Made by a program: the position numbers and the translations under genes. Under the pieces are notes generated by a model. It made no database searches. It saw only the letters and a program-made list of their open reading frames with translations, and was not told where the DNA came from. Shown here in pieces: positions 35,840-44,832 of a stretch of DNA of 64,000 nt. Every line of letters begins with the position of its first letter. Within the stretch, counting starts at the first letter, position 1. Origin of the DNA: Caulobacterales bacterium (GTDB lineage Bacteria > Pseudomonadota > Alphaproteobacteria > Caulobacterales > Aquidulcibacteraceae); NCBI GenBank assembly GCA_017303355.1, contig JAFLCU010000004.1, positions 1 to 64,000 on the forward strand, written 5' to 3'.

Positions 35840-35929
35840 GGACCGCCGGCGTCTCGCCGGCGCGGCGCTTCGATTAGCGAAGATCGTGCTGGTTGAAACA
35901 CCGAACGCCGGCGGGGGCGCCGGCGGTCC
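35840..35929. repeat. GGACCGCCGG...CCGGCGGTCC long inverted repeat
   Basis: Exact ten-base arms GGACCGCCGG (35840-35849) and CCGGCGGTCC (35920-35929), each continuing into local GCCGGC palindromes. About 70 bases lie between. The arm recurs at 6167, 36009 and 54831. No coding potential was seen inside. Confidence 0.75.
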
Positions 35930-35940
35930 ATATTGCGCGC

Positions 35941-36018
35941 AGCACGTTTGGCCGCGTGGAGCGATGCTCCGCGCGGTTGTGCAGTTGATAGATGCCGGCT
36001 GGAAGCCGGCGGTCCGAT
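35941..36018. repeat. Palindrome cluster ending in GCCGGCGGTCC
   Basis: Contains CGTGGAGCGATGCTCCGCG and, at its end, GCCGGCTGGAAGCCGGCGGTCC, the last part matching the right arm of the previous repeat. With the two elements before it, it makes up nearly all of the 329-base gap (35695-36023) between phoD and the next gene, in which no gene was found. Confidence 0.6.
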
Positions 36019-36023
36019 AGTTT

Positions 36024-36530
36024 TTAGGACGAGTCCGCGACGGCGGGCATGGGTGCCAGCGCATGCGTGATGAAGCCGCGCGATGGCGGCGCGTAGGCGA
36101 TGAGGCGCGTGTCGATATAGCCGTGGCTGAGACGGCGCTTGACGCGGGCGACGTACTTGGTCGGATCGAACATCGCGTGGATCAGGCGTATGCAGCGTTC
36201 GAAGGGCGAGGCGTTGCGCAGGCGCACACGGCTGCATTTCACGATCACGCGGGCGTTGGAGCGCTGTTTGCGGAAGCCGGCGCATGAACTCAGCATCGGC
36301 GCCGTGCGCGAGACCAAGCCCATTTCATGGATGGCTTGTTGGAAGATGGTGCATTCGACTTGACGTTCGGCGTGACGCAGCAGCTTTTCGAGGCGGCGGG
36401 TCTTGCGCGGTTTGCCCAAGCGCAACAGCAACCCGACCAGGCACGCCAGCCCATAGATCATCGCGGACGCGAGGGCCTCGATTTCTATCTTACTGACGAT
36501 GGGGCGGGGTTGCTGTTTCATGGCGCGCAT
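36024..36530 (-). CDS. Hypothetical protein, basic with one hydrophobic segment
   Basis: Not recognised. From ATG 36530 the protein has 168 residues; ATG 36521 is close by. After a short polar start comes a hydrophobic segment (LASAMIYGLACLVGLLLRL), then a strongly basic stretch (GKPRKTRRLEKLLRHAERQ), a helical part with two Cys, and a C-terminal region ending with VADSS. The N-terminal part could be a membrane anchor with the basic region on the cytoplasmic side. The frame is uninterrupted, but homology would be needed to be sure it is a gene. Confidence 0.45.
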   Translation of the reverse strand: MRAMKQQPRPIVSKIEIEALASAMIYGLACLVGLLLRLGKPRKTRRLEKLLRHAERQVECTIFQQAIHEMGLVSRTAPMLSSCAGFRKQRSNARVIVKCSRVRLRNASPFERCIRLIHAMFDPTKYVARVKRRLSHGYIDTRLIAYAPPSRGFITHALAPMPAVADSS

Positions 36531-36667
36531 TATGCGCCTGTTGTGAAGCGGTCGGATTATTCGCGCGAAGATTTTTGCAAGCGCTTGGCGTCGCGGCGTT
36601 TTTGAAAATGACGCCGTAGGATTAGCGCGCGCTCTATCCCACACACGGCGCTTGAAAATGGGGGCAC

Positions 36668-36715
36668 GCGGCTCCGCCGCGCTCCAACTTTCGAAGGGTG
36701 GCGCCGCGGAGCCGC
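36668..36715. repeat. GCGGCTCCG / CGGAGCCGC inverted repeat
   Basis: Nine-base arms GCGGCTCCG (36668-36676) and CGGAGCCGC (36707-36715), with further GC-rich self-complementary sequence beside them. It lies just after the possible small gene at 36715-36930 (minus strand) and could limit its transcript. Confidence 0.55.
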
Positions 36716-36930
36716 TACGCGGCTTCGCGCTTTTCCGCGCGCTGGGGCGGGGTGGGGCGATCGGATTGGATTGCGCGCATCAGCATGGCGTGGACGAACA
36801 GGTTCGACGCGTTGATGTCGCGTCCGGAATGCCGCGCGTAGGAGCGCAGGGCTTCGGCGAGTGCGAGAAATTGGTCCGCGTTCATGGCGCGCTTGGTGGG
36901 CGGATTCGGCGACAGCATCGTGACTCGCAT
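36715..36930 (-). CDS. Possible small protein, 71 residues
   Basis: Weakly supported. The middle reads as an amphipathic helical segment (MNADQFLALAEALRSYARHS, then DINASNLFVHAMLMRAI) and looks more protein-like than the opposite strand. Starts at 36930, 36918 or 36885 are all possible and none has a clear ribosome-binding site. TGACTC and GAGTCA (36921-36926, 36931-36936) form a small inverted repeat across the first start. I do not recognise the product. Confidence 0.35.
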   Translation of the reverse strand: MRVTMLSPNPPTKRAMNADQFLALAEALRSYARHSGRDINASNLFVHAMLMRAIQSDRPTPPQRAEKREAA

Positions 36931-36947
36931 GAGTCACAAATGTGGCT

Positions 36948-38051
36948 TTAGGTCTTTTCACCGCCCAGGCGGTTCACAGGGGCGCGGCGCGTGATGCCGA
37001 AGGCTGTGAGTTCCGCTGTTTCCTTACCATTCAGCCAATCTTCCGCGATCTGACCGAACATCGGCGCGTATTTGAAGCCGTGGCCCGAGCAGGCGGAGAA
37101 GAGCAACACGCGAGCATTGGCGCTGCTGGGCGTGATGAGGAAATGTTCATCGGGCGTGACGGTGTAGAGGCAGCGCGCCATGCGCACGGGTGTTGGATTG
37201 TGCGTCGGCAACAACACGCGCGCTTGCGCGGAGAGCAATTCGGCGTCGTCCGCATCGGGTTCGCGCACCGAATCGGGATCGGTCGCGCCGCCGATGGCGT
37301 GAAGCCCGAGCTTATAGAGGCCGCGTGGGGCGGACATGCCGTAAACACCTTCATCATTGTCGGCGCAGATCACGGGCGCGAGGCGCGGGTTCGGCGTCTC
37401 GAACCAGCCGACGACGCGCCGCTTCACGGCAAGGCGGCCAGCGAATTCCGGCAGTAAGCGTCTCGCCCAGCCGCCAGCGGCGACGATGACGGCGTCGAAG
37501 GCGCGCGCGCTATCGTTGATCTTCAGCACCAAGCCGTCGATCGGCGCATCAATGCGCGCATTGTGTTGCAGCTTCGCGCCCCAGCGCACGGCTTGCTTCA
37601 GCAAAAACGCACGCGCCGCGTCGGCGGCGATCACGCCGGCATCTTCCTGGCGGAACACATCCCATTCGTAGGGCATGGCGATGTAGCCGCGCGTGAGCGC
37701 GTGGATGGCGTCGCCACGCAGCAGGGCCGCGGGCGTTTTGCTCAAACGCTGGCACGCGGCGACGAAGGGCGAGCCGCGCGGGCCGGCCATCAGGCCCGTG
37801 GTCCATTCGATGAAGGGGCGCCCGGCTAGGCCCTCCCAGGTGCGCCAGCCTTCGTTGGCGCGGCGCGCAAGCTCGACATAGATTTCGCCTTCGCCGGGCG
37901 TGAGGCGCATGATGCGCGTGTCGCCGTGCGAGGAGCCGTGCGTGTGCATCGGCTCGAACTGATCGAAGCCGCTGACGTCGTGCCCCGCGAGCGCCAAGCG
38001 CGCGCAGATGCTCAAGCCGGCTATGCCCAGTCCGACGACCGCGACCTTCAT
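36948..38051 (-). CDS. FAD-dependent amine oxidase of the monomeric sarcosine oxidase/SolA type
   Basis: Flavoenzyme of the DAO superfamily, 367 residues. It opens with the dinucleotide-binding motif VVGLGIAGLSICARLALAGH and the Glu/Asp-type adenine-ribose contact (FDQFEP). The segment HGSSHGDTRIMRLTPGEGEIYVEL closely follows monomeric sarcosine oxidase and N-methyltryptophan oxidase; the C-terminal CSGHGFKYAPMFGQ contains the Cys expected to hold FAD covalently in that family. It would oxidise a secondary N-methyl amino acid, giving formaldehyde and peroxide. The exact substrate is unknown. No sarcosine-utilisation neighbours are present. Confidence 0.88.
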   Translation of the reverse strand: MKVAVVGLGIAGLSICARLALAGHDVSGFDQFEPMHTHGSSHGDTRIMRLTPGEGEIYVELARRANEGWRTWEGLAGRPFIEWTTGLMAGPRGSPFVAACQRLSKTPAALLRGDAIHALTRGYIAMPYEWDVFRQEDAGVIAADAARAFLLKQAVRWGAKLQHNARIDAPIDGLVLKINDSARAFDAVIVAAGGWARRLLPEFAGRLAVKRRVVGWFETPNPRLAPVICADNDEGVYGMSAPRGLYKLGLHAIGGATDPDSVREPDADDAELLSAQARVLLPTHNPTPVRMARCLYTVTPDEHFLITPSSANARVLLFSACSGHGFKYAPMFGQIAEDWLNGKETAELTAFGITRRAPVNRLGGEKT

Positions 38052-38198
38052 AGGCCCCCTCTACGCGGGATTGCCCGCCTTGGGAAACGCGCGCGTAGAG
38101 CGATGAAGAAGCCAGAGCCTGAAAAAATGCTGAAACGCCCCGCGCGCGCGTGCGCAAAGCGCATGTAACGGGTTTGGCGGGCGAAGGAGGAGGCGCTT

Positions 38199-39047
38199 TT
38201 GAGTCTGCAGCATGCAATCCGGGCGCGCGTCGATGGGCTGGACGCCTGGGCGCGGCCCTGGGCGGAGCGGTCGTGCTATCATGCCTGGGCGTATGAGTTT
38301 TTGCTGTTCGGGCTGAAGCAGGCGTGGGCCTGCATGTTTGGCGGGTTGATGCTGGCGCTGCTGGTCGGCACGCATTTGCTGTGGCCGGATGAGGCGCCGC
38401 TCGCGCGGTACGATTTTCTGGTGATCGCTTCGGTTGCGATACAAGTGGCGCTGCTGGCGACGAAGCTTGAGCGCTGGGACGAGGCGCTGGTGATCCTCGT
38501 CTTTCACGTCGTCGGCACGCTCATGGAAATCTTCAAGACGGCGCAGGGCTCGTGGATATATCCGGAAGAGAGCGTGCTGCGCGTGGCGGGCGTGCCGCTC
38601 TTTTCGGGCTTCATGTATGCGTGCGTGGGGTCTTACATGGCGCGCATCTGGCGCTTGTTCGACATGCGCTTCGTCGCGTATCCGCCGCTCTGGGCCACGT
38701 GGACGCTGGCGCTGCTCGCGTACGTGAATTTTTTCACGCATCATTACGTGATCGATATTCGGCTTGGCCTGTTTGCTTTCTCGGCTTTGATCTTCTGGCG
38801 CAGCTGGGCGGTGTTCACGCCGGATCGGACGCCGCGCCGCATGCCGATGCTGGTCGGTTTGCTGCTGGTGGCGCTGTTCATCTGGTTTGCGGAAAATCTT
38901 GGCACATTCGCCGCCGCCTGGGTCTATCCCAGCCAGCGCGACGGCTGGCACATGGTGCCGATCGAAAAGATGGGCGCCTGGTATTTGCTGATGCTGCTGA
39001 GCTGGGTCCTGGTGACGTTGGTGCATAAGCCAGAGCGCGCAAAATAA
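38199..39047 (+). CDS. DUF817 integral membrane protein
   Basis: Membrane protein of 282 residues with about eight hydrophobic helices. Conserved-looking landmarks are YEFLLFGLKQAWACMFGG, GTLMEIFKTAQGSWIYPE, GVPLFSGFMYACVGSYMAR and FAENLGTFAAAWVYPSQ, which fit DUF817 (YoaT family) proteins of unknown function. The start is a TTG at 38199, chosen because GAAGGAGG lies eight bases upstream (38183-38190) and no earlier ATG is in frame. A REP-like element separates it from the convergent folE. Confidence 0.88.
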   Translation: MSLQHAIRARVDGLDAWARPWAERSCYHAWAYEFLLFGLKQAWACMFGGLMLALLVGTHLLWPDEAPLARYDFLVIASVAIQVALLATKLERWDEALVILVFHVVGTLMEIFKTAQGSWIYPEESVLRVAGVPLFSGFMYACVGSYMARIWRLFDMRFVAYPPLWATWTLALLAYVNFFTHHYVIDIRLGLFAFSALIFWRSWAVFTPDRTPRRMPMLVGLLLVALFIWFAENLGTFAAAWVYPSQRDGWHMVPIEKMGAWYLLMLLSWVLVTLVHKPERAK

Positions 39048-39068
39048 AAGAGCGCAGCTTGCGCCGCG

Positions 39069-39113
39069 CCCCCTCAGTCAGCTTCGCTGACAGCTCCCCC
39101 GTAAACGGGGGAG
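39069..39113. repeat. Single REP-like element downstream of folE
   Basis: Stem GTCAGCTTCGCTGAC followed by the hairpin CTCCCCCGTAAACGGGGGAG. This is the same two-stem unit that forms each half of the mutL doublet (12368-12472), here as one copy between convergent genes. It shows the element in an intergenic setting and lets the in-gene copies be recognised as insertions. Confidence 0.85.
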
Positions 39114-39120
39114 CATGAAC

Positions 39121-39735
39121 TCAGCCATACCCCGCCAGCTTCAAGAAGCGGTTGCGGAGTTCCGGGTCGTCCTTGAAGGCGCCGGTGAATTGGGTGGTGA
39201 CGGTGGTGACGTCCTTGTGGTGGACGCCGCGCGTGCTCATGCACTGGTGTTCGGCGTCGATCAGCACGGCGACGCCGCGTGGCTTCAGCGTATCGTTGAT
39301 CGCTTCGGCGATCTGGCTTGTCATCGTCTCTTGCGTCTGCAGGCGCTTGGCGAAGATTTCGACCACGCGCGCGATCTTGGAGATGCCGACGACGGCGTCG
39401 GTCGGCAGGTAGGCGACGTAGGCCTTGCCGAGGAAGGGCGCGATGTGGTGCTCGCAATGACTCTCGACATCGATCCGCTTCAGCATGACGATGTCGTCAT
39501 AGCCGCCGACATCCTCGAACACGCGCTTCAATTCATTTGACGGGCACTCGTCGTAGCCCTTGAACCACTCGCGATAGGCCTCCACGACGCGCTTGGGCGT
39601 ATCCTTCAGGCCCTCGCGGTCTGGATCGTCTCCGGCCCAGGCGATCAGGGTGCGCACGGCTTCCATCGCCGCTTCGCGTGACGGGCGTTTTTGCGCAGCT
39701 TCGGCGGGCGTGCGCCACTTCAGGATTTCACTCAT
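39121..39735 (-). CDS. folE: GTP cyclohydrolase I
   Basis: Turns GTP into dihydroneopterin triphosphate, the entry to folate synthesis. The 204-residue protein has the zinc ligands in [11 protein letters not shown] and [10 protein letters not shown], the substrate loop [17 protein letters not shown] and the C-terminal helix ELRNRFLKL. It is the type I, zinc-dependent enzyme, so the alternative FolE2 is not needed here. It is divergent from cysS across a 184-base gap in which I see no recognisable leader. folP lies 23 kb away. Confidence 0.97.
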   Translation of the reverse strand: MSEILKWRTPAEAAQKRPSREAAMEAVRTLIAWAGDDPDREGLKDTPKRVVEAYREWFKGYDECPSNELKRVFEDVGGYDDIVMLKRIDVESHCEHHIAPFLGKAYVAYLPTDAVVGISKIARVVEIFAKRLQTQETMTSQIAEAINDTLKPRGVAVLIDAEHQCMSTRGVHHKDVTTVTTQFTGAFKDDPELRNRFLKLAGYG

Positions 39736-39919
39736 TGAGGGGCATTGTCCTTAGTCTGAGGGACGGAGGTCGAGCCGGGAGGGTTCTGCTGGCTGATACG
39801 CGCCAGACGGACACCCGGACTTAACGCCCGCCCGAAATTCACCTCAGGCGACGGAGCCCTGAAACTTGGCCCCGATGGGATATGGAGTGTAGCACGGCCC
39901 GCCGCTAGAACCCACCCCC

Positions 39920-41296
39920 ATGGAAATCGCACTGACGAACACGTTGACGCGGCGCAAGGAGCGCTTCGAACCCGCCGATCCCAGCCGGGTGACGATGTAT
40001 GTGTGCGGTCCGACCGTCTATTCCTACGCCCATATCGGCAATGCACGCCCGCCGGTCGTGTTCGACGTGCTGTTCCGGCTGCTGCGGCTGACCTATGGTG
40101 AAGGGGCGGTGATTTACGCCCGCAACTATACCGACATCGACGACAAGATCATCGCCGCGGCCGCCAAGAGCGGCGAGCCGATCGAAGCGATCACGCGCAA
40201 GTTCGAGCGCATCTATGAGGAAGACACCGGCGCGCTCGGCGTGCTGGCGCCGAATCTGACGCCGCGCGCCACCGCGCATGTCGGCGACATGATCGCGCTG
40301 ATCGAGCAGCTCCTGGCGAAGGGCGCGGCATACAAGGCCGAGACGGGCGTCTATTTCTCCGTCGCGGCCGACGCGGATTACGGCAAGCTCTCAGGACGCT
40401 CGCAGGATGAATTGAAAGCCGGCGCGCGCGTTGAGGGCGAGGACGATAAGCGCCATCCGTCCGACTTTGCGTTGTGGAAGACGGCGAAGCCGGGCGAGCC
40501 GTCGTGGGAAGCGTCGTTCGGCGCGGGACGGCCGGGCTGGCACATCGAGTGCTCGGCGATGATCGAGAAAGAGCTTGGCTCGCCGATCGATATTCATGGC
40601 GGCGGCATCGACCTCATCTTCCCGCACCACGAAAACGAAATCGCGCAGAGCGAGAGCGCGCACGGGCATGCGTTGGCGCGGGTGTGGATGCACAACGGCT
40701 TTCTCACGATGGATCGCGAGAAGATGTCGAAGAGCATCGGCAACATCATCACGCCGCGCGAATTGCTGGAGCAGGGCTGGCAAGGCGAGACGATCCGTTG
40801 GGCGCTCTTGAGCGCGCACTATCGCGCGCCGCTGGATTGGAGCGATGATCTGTTGCGCCAGGCGCAGGCGAGCTTGGATCGCCTATATGGCGCGGTGCTG
40901 CGGCTGAAGGATGTCGCCGCCGCCGATGTTGAGGCGCCGCAAGCGTTTCTGGAAGCGCTGGCCGATGATCTCAACACGCCCGCCGCGATCGCCGAACTTT
41001 CGGCCTTGGTCACCGCCGCGAACACGGCCAAGAAGCCCGCCGATCAGGCCAAGGCCAAGGGCGAGCTGCTGGCGGCGGCGCAATTGCTGGGCGTGCTGAA
41101 CGACGATCCGGAGCGTTGGTTTCGCGCCACGTTCGGTGAGCGAGCGGCCGAAATCGATGCTTTGGTCGCTGAACGGGTCGCGGCGCGGGCAGCGAAGAAT
41201 TATGCTGAGTCCGATCGCCTGCGCGACGAGCTTGCCGCGCGAGGCGTCGAAGTGATGGATGGGCCAAGCGGCAGCACTTGGCGGAGGAAGGGATAA
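39920..41296 (+). CDS. cysS: Cysteinyl-tRNA synthetase
   Basis: Class I synthetase for tRNA-Cys, 458 residues, cytoplasmic monomer. The N-terminal zinc/HIGH region is MYVCGPTVYSYAHIGNARP; the second zinc-site region is GWHIECSAMIEKELG with HHENEIAQSE; KMSKS appears intact in [15 protein letters not shown]. Length and domain order are normal. The next gene starts one base after the stop, so a lipoprotein of unknown function is probably co-transcribed. Confidence 0.97.
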   Translation: MEIALTNTLTRRKERFEPADPSRVTMYVCGPTVYSYAHIGNARPPVVFDVLFRLLRLTYGEGAVIYARNYTDIDDKIIAAAAKSGEPIEAITRKFERIYEEDTGALGVLAPNLTPRATAHVGDMIALIEQLLAKGAAYKAETGVYFSVAADADYGKLSGRSQDELKAGARVEGEDDKRHPSDFALWKTAKPGEPSWEASFGAGRPGWHIECSAMIEKELGSPIDIHGGGIDLIFPHHENEIAQSESAHGHALARVWMHNGFLTMDREKMSKSIGNIITPRELLEQGWQGETIRWALLSAHYRAPLDWSDDLLRQAQASLDRLYGAVLRLKDVAAADVEAPQAFLEALADDLNTPAAIAELSALVTAANTAKKPADQAKAKGELLAAAQLLGVLNDDPERWFRATFGERAAEIDALVAERVAARAAKNYAESDRLRDELAARGVEVMDGPSGSTWRRKG

Positions 41297-41297
41297 G

Positions 41298-41810
41298 ATG
41301 AAACGAGCGTTCGCGGCACTCGCCATATTGGCCCTCTCTGCCTGCACGCCACCGCAATCGAGCGGCGCGGCGGAAACGCCGGTGCGCGATCTCTATGCCG
41401 TGGCGCAAGAGAATATCGGCCACGCCATCACCTCGCTGGATGTGATCCCGATGACGGATGATCTGCGCAATCTGGTCGATCGCGGGCGCGAAGCGGCCGC
41501 GGCGCGCGGCGAGCCCTTTATCGAAGGCGACATCGTTCTCAATTGCCAGGATTGCGAGACCATCTCGGGGCTAGAGATTGGCCCGCAAACGGGGCCTGAG
41601 CCAGTGCCGGCGGCTGAAGGCCACGTGATCGTGGAGGCGCGCTTCGCCATCAATGGCGATCAGCCGCGTTCGGTGCTCTACGACATGACGGAGACAGCGC
41701 AAGGCTGGCGCGTCGACAATATCCTTGCCGATGGCTTCAATCTGCGCACCGAGGCGCAAGCCTATCTTGAGGACGAAGCCGCGCCGCTGGAAGAAACGCC
41801 GGAGCCTTAA
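41298..41810 (+). CDS. Putative lipoprotein, unknown function
   Basis: Exported protein of 170 residues with a short signal peptide and lipobox (ILALSACTPP). The mature part has RDLYAVAQENIGHAITSLDV, then two Cys in NCQDCETISGLEI, and a strand-rich region VIVEARFAINGDQPRSVLYD leading to WRVDNILADGF, which resembles DUF3828-type secreted proteins (weak resemblance). It follows cysS directly, and ATG 41298 is preceded by GGAAGGGAT. Its stop shares four bases (TTAA, 41807-41810) with the convergent GFA gene. Confidence 0.72.
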   Translation: MKRAFAALAILALSACTPPQSSGAAETPVRDLYAVAQENIGHAITSLDVIPMTDDLRNLVDRGREAAAARGEPFIEGDIVLNCQDCETISGLEIGPQTGPEPVPAAEGHVIVEARFAINGDQPRSVLYDMTETAQGWRVDNILADGFNLRTEAQAYLEDEAAPLEETPEP

Positions 41811-42283
41811 GCGCGTTTGCGTTTCGGTTTGGTCCAGACCACGCCCGGAAAGCCCTTGAGCGGCGCGAGCGCTTCGCCGAGATAAGTCCATTCCTGCAAT
41901 TGATCGATGCCGATGTGATAGCGCGGCTCGCGTCCTGTGCCGCTCGCGAAAAGCGCGCGCGGCACGTTGATCATTTGCGGCGCGTGCGTGCGCTGGAAGG
42001 CCACGGGCGCGCCGCAGCGGCTGCAGAAGCGGCGGGTGTGGCCGTTTTCGTCGACGAAGCTGGTGAGCGAGTCCTCGCCTTTCAGGATGCGAAACTTGCT
42101 GCGCCAGCAGCCGACATAAGTGGCGTAGGCCGCGCCATGCGCGCGGCGGCTGGCGCTGGTGTGGTCATGCCAGGCCCAGCGCGCGGGCACGCCGATTTCG
42201 ACCACGACATCACCGCACAGGCATTGGCCTTCGGCGCGCGTGGGGCCGGCGGCGCGTGGCGTCGCGCGCATACGTTTGCTCAT
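41807..42283 (-). CDS. GFA-family (CENP-V/GFA domain) zinc protein
   Basis: Protein of 158 residues with the cysteine pattern of the glutathione-dependent formaldehyde-activating (GFA) family: CLCG near the N-terminus, Cys in YVGCWRSKF, and FCSRCGAPV. These ligate one or two zinc ions. GFA proteins were named for speeding formaldehyde-glutathione adduct formation, but most members have no proven activity. The C-terminal segment is basic (TKPKRKRA). ATG 42283 has a GGAGGA ribosome-binding site. The neighbours give no clear link to formaldehyde, although a SolA-like oxidase that would release it lies 4 kb away. Confidence 0.88.
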   Translation of the reverse strand: MSKRMRATPRAAGPTRAEGQCLCGDVVVEIGVPARWAWHDHTSASRRAHGAAYATYVGCWRSKFRILKGEDSLTSFVDENGHTRRFCSRCGAPVAFQRTHAPQMINVPRALFASGTGREPRYHIGIDQLQEWTYLGEALAPLKGFPGVVWTKPKRKRA

Positions 42284-42334
42284 GGATTTCCTCCGCGCCT
42301 CCGATGTCGGCGCCCAGCGCGGAGCCTGCAAGCT

Positions 42335-43246
42335 CTATTCGGCGGCCACGGTTTGTTGCGGGGCTTGCCAGCGCGCCAGCGCACGCGCTTGGCCGGCGCG
42401 GCTGCGATAAAGGAAGTCGCCGGGCAGGCCGAGTCTGCGGCTGGCTTGCGCGGGCGGGGCGTTGGGAATGGCGATGCGCTCGGCGGCCGCGCCCATCATG
42501 CGGATCATGCGCGCCGAAAGCGGCGAGAGATCGTATTCGGCGCCAAGTTCCAGCCGTTCGCGCACCAATGGCGGCAGCAGCGAAACCGAGGCGCGCGCCA
42601 TGGCGCGGCGCACGAAGATCGGCAAGCCGAGCGCGCCGGGGCCGGATTCAACGATGGTCAGGAACTCGCGCACGATCGGGTGCGGCTCGAAGCGCGGCGC
42701 GAGTGTGTCGAGCATCGCCATGAAATCGGCGTCCGACTTTGGCGAATGCTTGACGCCATAGAGTGCGGCGACGGGTTCGGCTTCGCTGTAGAAACGCAGT
42801 TTCTCCGCCTCGCTGAGCGGGGCGACGAAGCGGTCGTACGCATTGAGAAAGCCGTAGCCGGCGGTGGCGCTCACCCAATCGAGCAAGTCGATATCGAGCG
42901 CGCGGTAGTCCTCGCCGCCAGGCGTGGCGCCGCTCACGCGCGCATGCATGTTGGTGACGCCCTGGATAATGCGGCGCGCCGCGTCCTTGGGGCCATAGAC
43001 GCCGATCATCGCCGCCATGCCGGTGCGGCGCGAGCGGCCGATCGGATCGACCTTGTAGGTGGAATGATCCCACACGCCCGAGCGAATGCGCGCGTCGGCG
43101 AATTCGAGCAGCACGGCGGCGACGCCGCCAACGCCGAGCGCGATCGGGTTCTTGAACACGCGCCAATGCATCGAATCCGGCCCGACATAGGCCGGCGCCC
43201 CGGGCGGGTTCTCGAAATCGATCTTCCAGCCGAGATAGGATTCCAT
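42335..43246 (-). CDS. MpaB/DUF2236-type oxygenase-like protein
   Basis: Protein of 303 residues in the MpaB/rubber-oxygenase catalytic domain family (DUF2236), alpha-helical haem proteins. Landmarks are [89 protein letters not shown] and a C-terminal [19 protein letters not shown]. The conserved arginine and histidines that hold haem in studied members appear present (RTG, NMHARV). ATG 43246 is used as it gives the usual family start; no clear ribosome-binding site is seen. Substrate unknown. It is divergent from ftsZ. Confidence 0.85.
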   Translation of the reverse strand: MESYLGWKIDFENPPGAPAYVGPDSMHWRVFKNPIALGVGGVAAVLLEFADARIRSGVWDHSTYKVDPIGRSRRTGMAAMIGVYGPKDAARRIIQGVTNMHARVSGATPGGEDYRALDIDLLDWVSATAGYGFLNAYDRFVAPLSEAEKLRFYSEAEPVAALYGVKHSPKSDADFMAMLDTLAPRFEPHPIVREFLTIVESGPGALGLPIFVRRAMARASVSLLPPLVRERLELGAEYDLSPLSARMIRMMGAAAERIAIPNAPPAQASRRLGLPGDFLYRSRAGQARALARWQAPQQTVAAE

Positions 43247-43423
43247 GGCCTGCACTCTACGCCCCTCCGCCACGTGCGCCATTTCAACGTAGAATGTTCC
43301 GGCGTGATTGGCGCCTATTGAAAATAATAAGGCGCCGCCGCGCGCGATCGTGGCGTTTTCCCCAGTCCGGCGTCGCAACGCGCCGCGCCGGCGCCGCAAA
43401 AGCGCCGCCTCTATTTCGAAGGT

Positions 43424-43438
43424 TTAACGAGTGCTTAA
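43424..43438 (+). promoter_or_regulatory. CtrA-type binding site upstream of ftsZ
   Basis: TTAACGAGTGCTTAA matches the full CtrA box TTAA-N7-TTAA with the exact seven-base spacer. It lies 69 bases before the ftsZ start. In Caulobacter CtrA represses ftsZ in swarmer cells, so the position is meaningful. No other exact TTAA-N7-TTAA site was noticed elsewhere in the window. Confidence 0.75.
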
Positions 43439-43472
43439 TCCGCAGCCGCAAGGGTGCAGTGCGAGCCTGGGC

Positions 43473-43486
43473 GAATCATGAGAATC
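43473..43486. promoter_or_regulatory. Two GANTC (CcrM methylation) sites just before ftsZ
   Basis: GAATC at 43473-43477 and GAATC at 43482-43486, nine bases apart, within 35 bases of the ftsZ ATG. GANTC is the target of the cell-cycle methyltransferase CcrM. In Caulobacter, GANTC methylation in the ftsZ promoter controls its timing (with GcrA). Occurrence is seen in sequence; a regulatory role is inferred. Confidence 0.6.
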
Positions 43487-43506
43487 GGACGCCCTTGGAG
43501 CCGGTA

Positions 43507-44832
43507 ATGAGCCTATATAGCGCGCCTTCCATGCACGATCTGAGACCACGCATCGTGGTGTTCGGCGTAGGCGGCGCCGGCGGCAACGCCGTGAACAACA
43601 TGATCGACGCCGGCTTGCAGGGCGTGGATTTCGTCGTCGCCAACACCGACGCGCAGGCGCTGACGCGCGCGAAGACGCCGAACCGGCTGCAGCTTGGCCA
43701 TTCGATCACCGAAGGCCTGGGCGCCGGCGCGCGCCCGGAAGTCGGCCAGGCGGCGGCGCAAGAGAGCCAGCCGGAGATCATCGAGTTTCTGGAAGGCGCG
43801 CACATGGTGTTCGTCGCCGCCGGCATGGGCGGCGGCACCGGCACGGGTGCGGCCCCTGTGATCGCGCGCACGGCGCGTGAGCGCGGCATCCTGACGATTG
43901 CGGTGGTGACGAAGCCCTTCCACTTTGAGGGTCAGCGCCGCATGCAGCTGGCCGAGCAGGGCGTGCAGGAGCTGCGCAAGCACGTCGATACGCTGATCGT
44001 GATCCCGAACCAGAACCTTTTCCGCGTCGCCAATGAGCGCACGACGTTCGCGGAGGCGTTCCAGCTGGCCGACCAGGTGCTCTATTCGGGCGTGCGCGGC
44101 GTCACTGATCTCATGGTGATGCCGGGCCTGATCAATCTCGATTTCGCCGACGTCCGCACCGTGATGGCGGAGATGGGCACGGCGATGATGGGTACGGGCG
44201 AAGGCGCGGGCCCCAATCGCGCGCTGGAAGCGGCGCACGGCGCCATGGCCAATCCGCTGCTCGACATCGTCTCGATGCGCGGCGCCAAGGGCGTGCTGAT
44301 CAACATCACCGGCGGCTTCGACATGACGCTGTACGAGGTCGATCAGGCCGCCAACGAGATCCGCGCCGAGGTGGATTCGAACGCCAACATCATTCTGGGT
44401 TCGACTTTCGATGAGAGCCTGGAAGGCCGCATTCGCGTGTCGGTGGTCGCCACCGGTATCGACGATGAAGCGATCGTCTCGCAGCAAACCGTGATCGAGC
44501 CGGCGCGCCGCGCCGCCGAGGCGCCGATCCGTCGCCCGGTGGTGACGCCACGCGCCGAGCCGCCGCCGGCTCCGGAGCCGGTGCGCGAGACGTACGAAGA
44601 GCCGCGCCCGAGCTTCGCCAATGATGTGGAGCCCGAGCCGCGTCGCGGCGGCGGCTTCAATCTGTTCGGCTGGAAGAAGAGCGAGACGCGTGACGACGAT
44701 TATGCGCGCGAGATCAATCTCGACGACGAACCTCCGCCGCGCCGCGCGCATGAGGATGTGGTGCGCGATCCAGCGCTCGATGAAGAGCTGGAAATTCCGG
44801 CCTTCCTGCGCCGCCAGATCAATCCGCGCTAA
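43507..44832 (+). CDS. ftsZ: Cell division protein FtsZ
   Basis: Tubulin-like GTPase that forms the division ring, 441 residues. The GTP-binding signature GGGTGTG is at residues 108-114; the N-terminal strand is [19 protein letters not shown] and the T7-loop region is [11 protein letters not shown]. After the globular part (about 320 residues) comes a Pro/Glu/Arg-rich linker, then the conserved C-terminal peptide EIPAFLRRQ that binds FtsA and other partners. The linker is shorter than in Caulobacter FtsZ. ATG 43507 follows GGAGCCGG. ftsA and ftsQ are not upstream; a divergent MpaB-like gene is there instead. A CtrA box and two GANTC sites precede it. Confidence 0.97.
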   Translation: MSLYSAPSMHDLRPRIVVFGVGGAGGNAVNNMIDAGLQGVDFVVANTDAQALTRAKTPNRLQLGHSITEGLGAGARPEVGQAAAQESQPEIIEFLEGAHMVFVAAGMGGGTGTGAAPVIARTARERGILTIAVVTKPFHFEGQRRMQLAEQGVQELRKHVDTLIVIPNQNLFRVANERTTFAEAFQLADQVLYSGVRGVTDLMVMPGLINLDFADVRTVMAEMGTAMMGTGEGAGPNRALEAAHGAMANPLLDIVSMRGAKGVLINITGGFDMTLYEVDQAANEIRAEVDSNANIILGSTFDESLEGRIRVSVVATGIDDEAIVSQQTVIEPARRAAEAPIRRPVVTPRAEPPPAPEPVRETYEEPRPSFANDVEPEPRRGGGFNLFGWKKSETRDDDYAREINLDDEPPPRRAHEDVVRDPALDEELEIPAFLRRQINPR

